A stretch of DNA of 64,000 nucleotides from Pseudarthrobacter equi (GTDB lineage: Bacteria > Actinomycetota > Actinomycetes > Actinomycetales > Micrococcaceae): NCBI RefSeq assembly GCF_900105535.1, contig NZ_LT629779.1, forward strand, positions 1,550,001 through 1,614,000, read 5' to 3'. Each line of letters starts with the position of its first letter. Position 1 is the first letter of the stretch. Below are positions 53,048 through 62,729 of this stretch, one piece after another. A program made the position numbers and the translations under genes. Below the pieces are notes generated by a model. It saw only the letters and a list, made by a program, of their open reading frames with translations. It was not told the origin of the DNA and ran no database searches.

Positions 53048-54514
53048 CTATTCTCCTCGCAGGACTTCGATGGGACGGATGCGTGCGGTGAGCAGCGCCG
53101 GGACGAGCGCGCCGATGATGGCCACGCCGAAGACGGCGGCGATGCCGGCCGCGATGACCTCTGGTGAGGCGCTGGCCGTGACGGAGGTGAGCAGCTGGGA
53201 GGCGCCGCCGAACGGATTCCCGCCAGGGAAACCAGTGCCGCCGCCCGGGAAGCCTGCTCCGCCGCCAGGAACTCCGCCGGGCATTCCGCGCCCGGCGGTG
53301 GTGGCCGTCGTCGTACTGGTGCTGTTGGTGCTGATCAGCGCGGAAGCGATCCCGCTGCTGGCAAAGGCGGCGATAACTGCGCCCGCCGCGCTGCCCAGCG
53401 CCGCAAGGACGAGGGCTTCGAGGACGAACTGCAGGCCGATGGTCCTGTTGGGAGCGCCGATGGCCTTCAGCACGCCGATCTCCCGCCGGCGCTCGCGGAC
53501 CAGCATGACCATGATGAGCAGGATGATCAGCCCGGCGGTGCCGAGTGCGGCGACGAAGGCGATGAAGGAGATGTTCTTGACGCTGCCCAGCGAGCTGACG
53601 GCGGTCTCCAGGTTCTGTCCCTGGGTGACGTCCGCCTTGTCAGTGCCGAGCGCGTCCTGCAGGGCGGTCTTGGTGGAATCGACGTTCTCCAACGAGTTCA
53701 CTGTGACGATCATGGTGGACAGTTCGGTGGGGGTCCCGGCGAGAGCCTGGGCGGTGGGAAGGGTCACGTACGCGGCATTGTTGCCGAAGGCGGTGCCGGC
53801 GTCGAACAAACCTGCAACGGTGTAGGTCTGGTCGTTGATGGTGAATGTAGAGCCGACGGCGAGGTTGTTCTTCTCCGCCAGGGTGGTGCCCAGGAGGGCG
53901 TTCGTGGACTCGGCGGTGTAGTCGCCCAACCCTGTGCCTTCGGTGATGGTGAGCGCCTTGCCCGTGGTGTCCACCTCGGCGCCGATGCCGGTGGCCGTGA
54001 TGGGCAGTGACCGCATGGGCTGCGTGGTTGACCCTGTGGATCCCGTGGTTCCGTTTGACTGCTGGTTGCGGTTACCGAGAGTTCCCGCGTCCACTGCCGC
54101 CGTGAGGCTGGTGGTCAGGGTGGCGGCCGCTTGCCCGCCGGGACCGCCCTGCCCACCGGGACCACCCTGGCCGGTTTGTCCCGTTGCCGCCTGGGCTGCA
54201 GCTTCCGTGGCGTTCCGCAGACGGAGCGAGGAGGTCCCGACGACGGTACTCACGTTGGGCACGGCGGCTGCAGCGGTTGCCTGCTCGGCGGTAAGCGGCT
54301 CACCACCACCTTCGAAGCCCTGGCCTCCGGCCGGGTTCACGGTCAGGACGGTTCCGACGGACGCATTGAGCTCCTGGACTTTCGCTCCGACGGCCTGGTT
54401 GGCCACCAGCATGGCAAGCGCCAGTCCGATGGCAACGGCCAGCACTGCAACGACGGCTGCGGTCCTGACTTTGTTTCTGAAGGCGTTGCCTACACTCCGG
54501 GCAAGGACGCTCAC
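53048..54514 (-). CDS. FtsX/MacB-type ABC permease with glycine-rich loops
   Basis: A 488-residue permease; GTG 54514 is used because TAGGAG lies 6 bases upstream. It has an N-terminal helix (TAAVVAVLAVAIGLALAMLVA), a large extracellular MacB_PCD-like domain, and three C-terminal helices (IAFVAALGTAGLIILLIMVMLV, then LVLAALGSAAGAVIAAFASSG, then EVIAAGIAAVFGVAIIGALVPAL). Between the last two lies a Gly/Pro/Phe-rich insertion (repeats of FPGGG), and the extracellular domain carries a GGQGGPGGQGGPGG run. RERRREIGVLKAIGA is a typical FtsX cytoplasmic segment. It works with the preceding-listed ATPase as a mechanotransmitting exporter. Confidence 0.88.
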   Translation of the reverse strand: MSVLARSVGNAFRNKVRTAAVVAVLAVAIGLALAMLVANQAVGAKVQELNASVGTVLTVNPAGGQGFEGGGEPLTAEQATAAAAVPNVSTVVGTSSLRLRNATEAAAQAATGQTGQGGPGGQGGPGGQAAATLTTSLTAAVDAGTLGNRNQQSNGTTGSTGSTTQPMRSLPITATGIGAEVDTTGKALTITEGTGLGDYTAESTNALLGTTLAEKNNLAVGSTFTINDQTYTVAGLFDAGTAFGNNAAYVTLPTAQALAGTPTELSTMIVTVNSLENVDSTKTALQDALGTDKADVTQGQNLETAVSSLGSVKNISFIAFVAALGTAGLIILLIMVMLVRERRREIGVLKAIGAPNRTIGLQFVLEALVLAALGSAAGAVIAAFASSGIASALISTNSTSTTTATTAGRGMPGGVPGGGAGFPGGGTGFPGGNPFGGASQLLTSVTASASPEVIAAGIAAVFGVAIIGALVPALLTARIRPIEVLRGE

Positions 54515-54624
54515 GTTTCTCCTATGGTTCAGGTGCCGGCCGGGGAGGCCAGCGTCGGATCCACCCTCGCCGGGCATGCTGTGCAGGAATCCGGCTGAAC
54601 CTGTGTTTGGACTGTGAAGACCCC

Positions 54625-54739
54625 TTGACAGTCTTGTCATGACGCGCGTAAGAATTAAGCAGTTGCTCGGAAACCGCTTTCTCAGCAACGGCTTCCCACC
54701 ATTTCATCCGCACCCCTCAAGGCATGTGGTCTCTGTGGC
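54625..54739 (+). promoter_or_regulatory. Candidate promoter region of the pectate lyase gene
   Basis: A consensus TTGACA at 54625-54630 is followed 18 bases later by TAAGAA, a weak -10. GTCATGAC nearby is a short palindrome that might bind a regulator. Confidence 0.35.
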
Positions 54740-54757
54740 ATGCCGGAAATTAGGCCA

Positions 54758-56254
54758 ATGACGTCCCCTAAACGCGATCTCGCACGCACTTCCACGTCCC
54801 AAAGGGTCCGACGTCCCGTCGGAATCGCAGCATCGGCAGCCGCCATCGCGCTCGCCGCCGGCCTTGCGGGGACCGCCCCCGCGATGGCTGGCCCCGCCCC
54901 GACCGGCGGAGGAGTGATCAAAGCCGACGACGCGGCGCCCACCGGTTGGGCCGCCGTCGGACGCGGCACGAACGGAGGTGCCGGCGCACCTGCCGGGAGC
55001 CGCTACGAAGTCAGTACCCTCGCGGAGCTGAAGGCCGCGTTGGCCAACAACGGCCAACCGACCGCTCCGAAGATTGTCTACGTCAAGGGGACCATCGACG
55101 GCAACCAAACCCCGGACGGGCGGATCCTGGGCGAGCAGGACTACGCTCCGGGTTACGACATCAACCAGTACATCTCCTGCTTTGGCCCCGGCGGCAAGGT
55201 CTGGAGCGACCAGACGTTCGAGTACTGCAAGAAGCAGCGCCAGCTGCGCCAGACCGGCAGCAACAACATGAAGCGGCAGATCGAGGTCAGCCTGCCCAGC
55301 AACACCACACTGGTTGGCGTAGGTGACCACTCAGGATTCGTTGGTGCCAACATCGTGATGCTGAGTGCCACGAACGTGGTGATGCGGAACCTCAGCGTGG
55401 AAGCGCCGGTGGACTTCTTCACCACCTGGTCGCCGGATGACGGCAACGGCGCCTGGAACGCGCGGTTTGACGCCGTATCCTCGGTGACATCGGACCACCT
55501 GTGGATTGACCATGTCAGCCTCACCGATGGCCGGTTCCCGGACAGCGAAGCTCCGAAGGGCCCCAACGGCAAGCCGGCCAACCGGCACGACGGCCTGCTC
55601 GACCTGAAGGACGGCACGGACTTCGTGACCATTTCCAACAGCAGGCTCTCCAACCATGACAAGACAATGCTCCTGGGTTCCGGCGACGAGCACGTTGACA
55701 AGGACGGCGGCAAGCTGCGCGTCACCTACATCGGCAATTACTTCGAGAACCTCCAGCAGCGCGCACCCCGTGTCCGGTTTGGCCAGGTCCACGTGGTCAA
55801 CAATTACTTCTCCGGCAGCACCGACGATCCGCAATACCCGTTGGTGAGCGAGGCCCAGGGCGGCAGCAGCTACTTCCTCGGCGCAGGCTACGAGTCGCGG
55901 ATCTTCTCCGAACGCAATGCCTTCGAGTTCACGGGTCCCGGCGCAGACCCGTCGATCATGGTCAGCAGCTACAACGGCAACCGGTTCAGCGACACCGGGT
56001 CCTGGTACAACGGTCAGCCCACGGACCTCAACGCCATTGCAAAGGCCTCGTTTGAGCAGAACCGCGCGGAGGCACTGGCTGAAGCAGAAGCCGGCGGTGT
56101 TCCGGCTCCGGACTGGACGGGCTGGGACTTCACCACCGACGTGGGCTGGGACCCCGCCGATGTCTATGGTTACAAAGCATTCAGCACCCCGCAGGCAGTG
56201 AAGAACCATGCGCTGAAGTTCACTGGGCCCGGAGTGCTCAAGGTTAAGCAGTAG
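54758..56254 (+). CDS. Secreted pectate lyase (PL1 family)
   Basis: A 498-residue protein from ATG 54758; ATG 54740 is an alternative. The N-terminus has an RR-containing basic region (QRVRRPVGIAAS) and a hydrophobic stretch ending APAMA, so it may use Tat or Sec. The right-handed beta-helix lyase domain shows IVYVKGTIDG, NTTLVGVGDHSGF, NVVMRNLSVEAP, WIDHVSLTDG, DGLLDLKDGTDFVTISNSR, NHDKTMLLG and RAPRVRFGQVHVVNNYF, with the catalytic Arg and calcium Asp residues in their usual places. It cleaves polygalacturonate by beta-elimination outside the cell. It is convergent with chvE-gguBA, which can import released sugars. Confidence 0.93.
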   Translation: MTSPKRDLARTSTSQRVRRPVGIAASAAAIALAAGLAGTAPAMAGPAPTGGGVIKADDAAPTGWAAVGRGTNGGAGAPAGSRYEVSTLAELKAALANNGQPTAPKIVYVKGTIDGNQTPDGRILGEQDYAPGYDINQYISCFGPGGKVWSDQTFEYCKKQRQLRQTGSNNMKRQIEVSLPSNTTLVGVGDHSGFVGANIVMLSATNVVMRNLSVEAPVDFFTTWSPDDGNGAWNARFDAVSSVTSDHLWIDHVSLTDGRFPDSEAPKGPNGKPANRHDGLLDLKDGTDFVTISNSRLSNHDKTMLLGSGDEHVDKDGGKLRVTYIGNYFENLQQRAPRVRFGQVHVVNNYFSGSTDDPQYPLVSEAQGGSSYFLGAGYESRIFSERNAFEFTGPGADPSIMVSSYNGNRFSDTGSWYNGQPTDLNAIAKASFEQNRAEALAEAEAGGVPAPDWTGWDFTTDVGWDPADVYGYKAFSTPQAVKNHALKFTGPGVLKVKQ

Positions 56255-56287
56255 GGCAGGCCGCCGGCAGCGCCAGGCGGGAACGGA

Positions 56288-56321
56288 AACAGCCCGGCCC
56301 CCACATGGGAGCCGGGCTGTT
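56288..56321. terminator. Bidirectional terminator between pectate lyase and chvE
   Basis: AACAGCCCGGC (56288-56298) pairs with GCCGGGCTGTT (56311-56321). It lies between convergent genes and can serve both. Confidence 0.8.
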
Positions 56322-56344
56322 GCGTTAGAAGGTAATGCGAAGTG

Positions 56345-57442
56345 CTACTTGGTGATCGGGCCGAGAACCGGATCGTCGGAGTAAGCGGTCTTCACATTGG
56401 CGGCGGTGACGATGACCGGCTCCAGCAGGTAGGCCGGAACGGTCTTGACGCCATTGTTGTAGGAATCCTTGTCGTTGATTTCCAGGTCCTTGCCGGCCTG
56501 GAGGTCCTTCACCATGGTGATGGCGTGCTCAACGAGCTTGCGGGTGTCCTTGTTGATGGTGGAGTACTGCTCGCCCGCCATGATGGACTTGACCGACTCA
56601 ACCTCGGAGTCCTGGCCAGTCACCACGGGGAGAGGCTTGCCGGCTGCCTTGACGGAGGTCAGGACTGCGCGGGCCAGGGTGTCGTTGGGGGAGAGGACGC
56701 CGTCCAGGGAAGCGCTGGTGTAGCTGCCGGTCAGCAGCGTGTCAGCGCGGCGCTGGGCGTTCTCGGCCTTCCAGCCCTGGGTGACAGCCTGTTCGAAATT
56801 CGTCTGGCCGGACAGAACCTTGAGCGTGCCATCATCGATCTTCGGCTTCAGGACGCTCATGGCGCCGTCGAAGAAGACCTTGGCGTTGGCATCATCAGGG
56901 GAACCGGCGAACAGTTCGACGTTGTACGGGCCGTTGGGCTTCTTGGCCTTCAGTCCGTCAAGCAGGGCCTGGCCCTGCAGTACGCCAACCTTGAAGTTGT
57001 CGTAGGCCACGTAGTAGTCCACATTGTCGGTGTTCAGCAGCAGCCGGTCGTAGGCAATGATCGTTGCGCCGGCATCTTTGGCCTGCTTGAGCTGGGTGCC
57101 CAGCTGGGAGCCGTCGATGGCGCCCACGATGATGACCTTGGCACCCTTGGTGACCATGGCACTGATCTGGTTCTGTTGCTCGGATACGCCACCGTTGGCG
57201 AACTGGACGTCAGCCTTGAAACCCGCGCCATTGAGGCCGTCATTGAACAGCTTCTCCGCGAGGACCCAGTTTTCGCTGGTCTTCTGCGGAAGTGCGACGC
57301 CGATGGAGGACTTCTGATCGAATCCTCCGGCGCCGCCGCTCGCTCCGCCCGAGGGGGTTTCCGAGCGGCCGCAGCCCGTCAGCGCCAGTGCTGCGATGGC
57401 AGCTACCGCTGCGGCCTTTCCTGCTTTACCAAACATTCGCAT
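56345..57442 (-). CDS. chvE: Multiple-sugar-binding lipoprotein of ABC transporter
   Basis: A 365-residue periplasmic-type binding protein, anchored as a lipoprotein (lipobox ALTGC near residue 23). It starts at 57442 (MRMFGKAGK), the first Met after a purine-rich ribosome site. It reads SSIGVALPQKTSENWV, GAKVIIVGAIDGSQLG, AYDRLLLNTDNVDYYVAYDNFKVG, GPYNVELFAGSPDDANA and PVVTGQDSEVESVKSIMAGEQYSTINKDTR. These match ChvE-like galactose/xylose/glucose-binding proteins. It delivers monosaccharides to the GguAB membrane complex. It is the last gene of the ROK-regulated operon. Confidence 0.92.
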   Translation of the reverse strand: MRMFGKAGKAAAVAAIAALALTGCGRSETPSGGASGGAGGFDQKSSIGVALPQKTSENWVLAEKLFNDGLNGAGFKADVQFANGGVSEQQNQISAMVTKGAKVIIVGAIDGSQLGTQLKQAKDAGATIIAYDRLLLNTDNVDYYVAYDNFKVGVLQGQALLDGLKAKKPNGPYNVELFAGSPDDANAKVFFDGAMSVLKPKIDDGTLKVLSGQTNFEQAVTQGWKAENAQRRADTLLTGSYTSASLDGVLSPNDTLARAVLTSVKAAGKPLPVVTGQDSEVESVKSIMAGEQYSTINKDTRKLVEHAITMVKDLQAGKDLEINDKDSYNNGVKTVPAYLLEPVIVTAANVKTAYSDDPVLGPITK

Positions 57443-57493
57443 AGTTGGTTTTCTCTTTCTTTGTGATGGATTACCGCTATTCGGTTGCAAAGC

Positions 57494-58777
57494 TCAGGCT
57501 TCCCTGGCAATCGCTTCCTTGGTGGAGGTGGTTTCGTCGGGCTGGGTGGGGCTGCTGGGGCCGCCGCCGGACCGGCCCATGTTCCTGGTCAGCAGGCCGA
57601 TGATGGACTTCTTGCCCTGGCTCTTGTTGTAGACGTCAAAGGCGACGGCGATCAGCAGCACCAGGCCCTTGATGATCTGGGTAAGGTCGGCGCCGACGCC
57701 GAGCAGCTGGAGGCCGTTGTTCAGTACAGCCATGACCAGGCCACCGATGATGGACCCGACCACGGTGCCCACGCCGCCGGTCACTGCGGCGCCGCCGATG
57801 AAGACTGCGGCGATGGCGTCCAGTTCCCAGCCCACGCCGTCGAACGGGCCCGATGCCGTGGACCGTCCCACGAAGATCATGCCGGCCAGGCCGGCCAGGA
57901 TGGACATGTTCATCATCACCAGGAAGTTGACCTTCTTGGACTGCACGCCGGACAGCTCGGCGGCGTGCCGGTTGCCACCCACTGCGTAAACGTGCCGGCC
58001 CAGGATGGTGCGGGAGGAGATGAAGCCGTAGAGCAGTACCAGCACAGCGAGGATGAGGCCGGGGATGGGGAACGAGGTTCCGGGCCGGCCGGTGGCGAAC
58101 AGGTATGTGGCGTACAGAATGGCGCCGCAGACCAGGACCAGCTTCAGGGCCGTGACCCACATTTCCGGGACCTCGGCACCCAGGGCCTTGGCGCGGGACC
58201 TTGAGCGCAGTTCTCCCCAGACCACGAACGCCGCGGCCGCGATGCCGAGGAGCAGGGTGAGGTTGTTGAACCCGGTGTTGGGCCCGACTTCCGGCAGGTA
58301 GCCGGAACCGAGGTACTGGAAGTCATTGGGGACGGGGATGGTGTTGGACTTGCCAACGAACTGGTTGAAGCCGCGGAACAGGAGCATGCCGGCCAGCGTG
58401 ACGATGAAGGCAGGGATCCCCACATAGGCGGTCCACCAGCCTTGCCAGGCACCGATGGCGGCGCCGAGTACGAGGCCGAGCAGCACGCCCGCCCACCAGG
58501 GGATGCCCCAGTCGCGGATGGCCAGGGCAACGGTGACACCCACGAACGCCGCAACCGAACCGACGGAAAGGTCGATGTGGCCGGCGATGATCACCAGGAC
58601 CATGCCGATGGCAAGGATCAGGATGTAGGAGTTGCCGTTGAAGAGGTTGATGACGTTGCCGGGCGTCAAGGTCCGGCCTTCGGTGAAGATCTGGAAGAAG
58701 ACGATCAAGGCCACCAGGGCAAAGATCATGCCGAATTGGCGGGTGTTGCCGCCAAACAGCTTTTTGAGGGCGTTCAT
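57494..58777 (-). CDS. gguB: Multiple-monosaccharide ABC permease
   Basis: A 427-residue permease with about 10 helices of the BPD_transp_2 type. Landmarks are TPGNVINLFNGNSYILILAIGMVLVIIAGHIDLSVGS, GIPAFIVTLAGMLLFRG, YAVGGNRHAAELSGV, and GGAAVTGGVGTVVGSIIGGLVMAVLNNGL. Length and the long insertion near residue 200 fit GguB/MmsB. It imports sugars bound by ChvE. 43 bp separate it from gguA upstream and 51 bp from chvE downstream. Confidence 0.93.
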   Translation of the reverse strand: MNALKKLFGGNTRQFGMIFALVALIVFFQIFTEGRTLTPGNVINLFNGNSYILILAIGMVLVIIAGHIDLSVGSVAAFVGVTVALAIRDWGIPWWAGVLLGLVLGAAIGAWQGWWTAYVGIPAFIVTLAGMLLFRGFNQFVGKSNTIPVPNDFQYLGSGYLPEVGPNTGFNNLTLLLGIAAAAFVVWGELRSRSRAKALGAEVPEMWVTALKLVLVCGAILYATYLFATGRPGTSFPIPGLILAVLVLLYGFISSRTILGRHVYAVGGNRHAAELSGVQSKKVNFLVMMNMSILAGLAGMIFVGRSTASGPFDGVGWELDAIAAVFIGGAAVTGGVGTVVGSIIGGLVMAVLNNGLQLLGVGADLTQIIKGLVLLIAVAFDVYNKSQGKKSIIGLLTRNMGRSGGGPSSPTQPDETTSTKEAIAREA

Positions 58778-58820
58778 GGTCAGTCCTTGGGTCCGGAAGT
58801 GTCTGGGATGATCCAGGGGA

Positions 58821-60383
<1,563 letters not shown>

Positions 60384-60451
60384 CTGCCCTAACCCTCCAA
60401 TGCAATGACTTCTTTGTCCGGCCGGCAAAGCGCAGGGCCGTCTGATCCAAA

Positions 60452-60483
60452 AGTAAACTGGATCACAGCTATTGTCGTCAAGT
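60452..60483 (-). promoter_or_regulatory. gguA promoter with ROK-box
   Basis: On the minus strand TTGACG (60476-60481) and TTTACT (60452-60457) are spaced by 18 bp. The -35 lies inside TATTGTCGTCAAGT (60470-60483), which matches the box upstream of the ROK gene in 11 of 14 positions. Confidence 0.55.
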
Positions 60484-60514
60484 CTTGAACGCAATTGCCG
60501 GATAACGAAACGGT

Positions 60515-61705
60515 CTACATTTTGCGGATGCCCGCGTGTTGGAAGACCAGGGCGGCAGCGCCGAGGGCCTCTGCGCGGTCGCCAAGGGACGACATGGTGA
60601 GGGTGGTGGTCTCGCCAATGACGGGCACGGCGTGCCGCACGAGGCCCCGCCTGATGGGGTCCAGCAGCAGGTCTCCCAGGCCCGCCAGGGGCCCGCCCAC
60701 CACAATGACTTCAGGGTTGATCAGGTTGGCCACGTTGCCCAGGGCGCGGCCCACGGAAAGGCCGGCGTCATCAACCACGCGGAGGGTGGCGGGGTCTCGG
60801 TTGAGCGCCTTCCGGACAATGTCCGCGGGGTTCAGCGGGCGGTCCTCGCCCCGGCTCAGGAGTTCGATCATGGTGGTGGTGGACGCTATGGTTTCCAGGC
60901 AGCCCCGGTTGCCGCAGCGACATACCAGGCCTTGTTCGTGGATGGTGGCGTGGCCAATTTCCCCGGTGATGCCGACGTTCCCGTAGTAGGGCGCGCCGTT
61001 GAGGATGAGGCCTGCGCCGATGCCGGATCCGATCTTCAGGAACATGAGGTTGCTGACGCCGGTGTGCTGGCCCCAGGTGACCTCGGACCATGCCCCGAGG
61101 TTGGCGTCGTTATCAATGAAGACGGGGATTCTGAGCGTATCCTCCAGGTGTTGGAGGATGTTGATTCCCACCCATTCCGGCAGGATGGCGCCCTGCGCCA
61201 CGGTGCCGGTGCGGCGGTCGATGGGGCCGGGGATCCCGACGCCGGCGCCCACCACCGAGGAGCGTTCCGTTCCGCTTTCCTCGAGGAGTTTGGCGAGGAG
61301 AGCAACCGCCGCCCGGATGCCTTCGTCGGCCTGGTGGCCCAGCGGCAGCATGACCGATTCTTCGGCGATGACGTGGTAGCTCAGGGAGGCCAGCACCACC
61401 CGCAGGTGCCGCCGGCCGAAGTCGATACCGACGGCCACCGCACCGTTGCTGTTGAGCCGGACATTCAGGGCCCGGCGGCCCGAACTGGTAATGGGTTCGG
61501 TGGACGCCAGTCCCGAATCCAGCATGATTTTGACGATGTTCGAGACGGTGGCTGTGGAGAGTCCGGTCTGCCTGGCGAGTTCGGCCTGGGTTGACGGTCC
61601 GCCCATGAGGCTTTCGATGATCCGCTGCTGGTTAAGTTGGCGCAGCGCGGATTGCGAGCCGGGGTTCTTGGGCTTGCTCTTCGTTGAGCGCGGGGTGGCG
61701 GACAT
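60515..61705 (-). CDS. ROK-family transcriptional repressor
   Basis: A 396-residue protein with an N-terminal winged helix ([29 protein letters not shown]) and a ROK sugar-kinase-like domain with [45 protein letters not shown], the zinc motif [12 protein letters not shown] and [13 protein letters not shown]. This is the XylR/NagC-like group; it senses a sugar and represses transport genes. It is 131 bp upstream of gguA on the same strand and shares an upstream palindromic box with it, which suggests autoregulation together with control of gguA-gguB-chvE. Confidence 0.9.
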   Translation of the reverse strand: MSATPRSTKSKPKNPGSQSALRQLNQQRIIESLMGGPSTQAELARQTGLSTATVSNIVKIMLDSGLASTEPITSSGRRALNVRLNSNGAVAVGIDFGRRHLRVVLASLSYHVIAEESVMLPLGHQADEGIRAAVALLAKLLEESGTERSSVVGAGVGIPGPIDRRTGTVAQGAILPEWVGINILQHLEDTLRIPVFIDNDANLGAWSEVTWGQHTGVSNLMFLKIGSGIGAGLILNGAPYYGNVGITGEIGHATIHEQGLVCRCGNRGCLETIASTTTMIELLSRGEDRPLNPADIVRKALNRDPATLRVVDDAGLSVGRALGNVANLINPEVIVVGGPLAGLGDLLLDPIRRGLVRHAVPVIGETTTLTMSSLGDRAEALGAAALVFQHAGIRKM

Positions 61706-61730
61706 GCTAAGAACATTGCCCTATCTGCAC

Positions 61731-61744
61731 TCTTGTAGTCAAGA
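61731..61744 (-). promoter_or_regulatory. ROK-box upstream of the repressor gene
   Basis: TCTTGTAGTCAAGA is an inverted repeat (TCTTG-N4-CAAGA) that covers a TTGACT -35-like hexamer on the minus strand, 26 bp before the ATG. It closely matches the box at 60470-60483. Confidence 0.55.
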
Positions 61745-61901
61745 AGTTAACGCATGGGTCATCTTGTGATTGGGATGGAGTTGGTAGGTCAATTAGCCCG
61801 TCACGCCTTGGCGGCGGTGCAGATGGTCCCGTAGGACGGTCCACGGCGGTGGCTACGCTGGGACAAAGGTTTCCAGTCGGGGCCTGTCCGGAGTAGGGAA
61901 G

Positions 61902-62705
61902 GTGGAAACAGTGCTGTTGGCACTCCTGCAGGCAAATGCCGATGTTCTTGATGTTGACGCGAACTGCGCAGTGATAGACAGTGCGGCGCGGGACGCGGCG
62001 GCCGCTGGCGCGGCAGTGCTGGTGACCCCTGAGCTCTTTCCGGTGGGCTACGCCCCTCGCCGGGTCCGGGCAGCCCTGGACCCCGCCGAACTCCCTGACC
62101 TCCACCGCCGGCTCGCCGGCATCGCCCGCAACCACGGCATCGGGCTCGTGTACAGCTTGCCGCGGATCACGCCGCAGGGGGAGTGGCAGATTAGCGCGAC
62201 CCTGCTGGACACGGACGGCAGCACGCTGCTTGGCTACGGCAAGGTCCACCTCTTCGGCCCTGACGAACGTGCCGCTTTTACCCCTGCGGCGGAACAGCCC
62301 GCCGTCGTAAATTTCCACGGAATCCCCACCTCCATGGTGATCTGCTACGACGTGGAGTTCCCCGAGGCTGTGCGCGCGGCCGCCGCCGGCGGCGCCGAGC
62401 TCCTCCTGGTGCCAACCGCCCTGGCGCACGGGTTCGACGACGTTCCGCAGATCCTGGTCAGGGCCCGTGCGCTGGAAAGCCAGCTGGCCATCGCCTACGC
62501 GAACCATTCCGGAATGGAAGACGGGTGCCGTTTCCTCGGCGGAAGCGTCATCGCCGGCCCGGACGGAAAGCTGCTGGCCGCAGCAGGGGAGGCGCCGGTG
62601 CTGCTGTACGCCGAACTGGACCCGGACGCGCCCCGCCGTGAGCGGGCCGGCGTGCCCTACCTGGCGGAGCGGCGCCCCGACCTGTACCGCAGCTGGGGCA
62701 CCTGA
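61902..62705 (+). CDS. Carbon-nitrogen hydrolase (nitrilase superfamily)
   Basis: A 267-residue amidohydrolase with the Glu-Lys-Cys triad in VTPELFPVGY, YGKVHLFGP and MVICYDVEFPE. The N-terminal strand LLALLQAN and the C-terminal DPDAPRRERAGVPYLAERRPDLY are typical. It hydrolyses an amide or nitrile; specificity is not evident. GTG 61902 has GGAG 8 bases upstream; GTG 61911 is equally possible. It is convergent with the PucR-type regulator, which may control related nitrogen metabolism. Confidence 0.9.
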   Translation: METVLLALLQANADVLDVDANCAVIDSAARDAAAAGAAVLVTPELFPVGYAPRRVRAALDPAELPDLHRRLAGIARNHGIGLVYSLPRITPQGEWQISATLLDTDGSTLLGYGKVHLFGPDERAAFTPAAEQPAVVNFHGIPTSMVICYDVEFPEAVRAAAAGGAELLLVPTALAHGFDDVPQILVRARALESQLAIAYANHSGMEDGCRFLGGSVIAGPDGKLLAAAGEAPVLLYAELDPDAPRRERAGVPYLAERRPDLYRSWGT

Positions 62706-62729
62706 CCGGGCGGCGGCGCCCTTGAGCTC

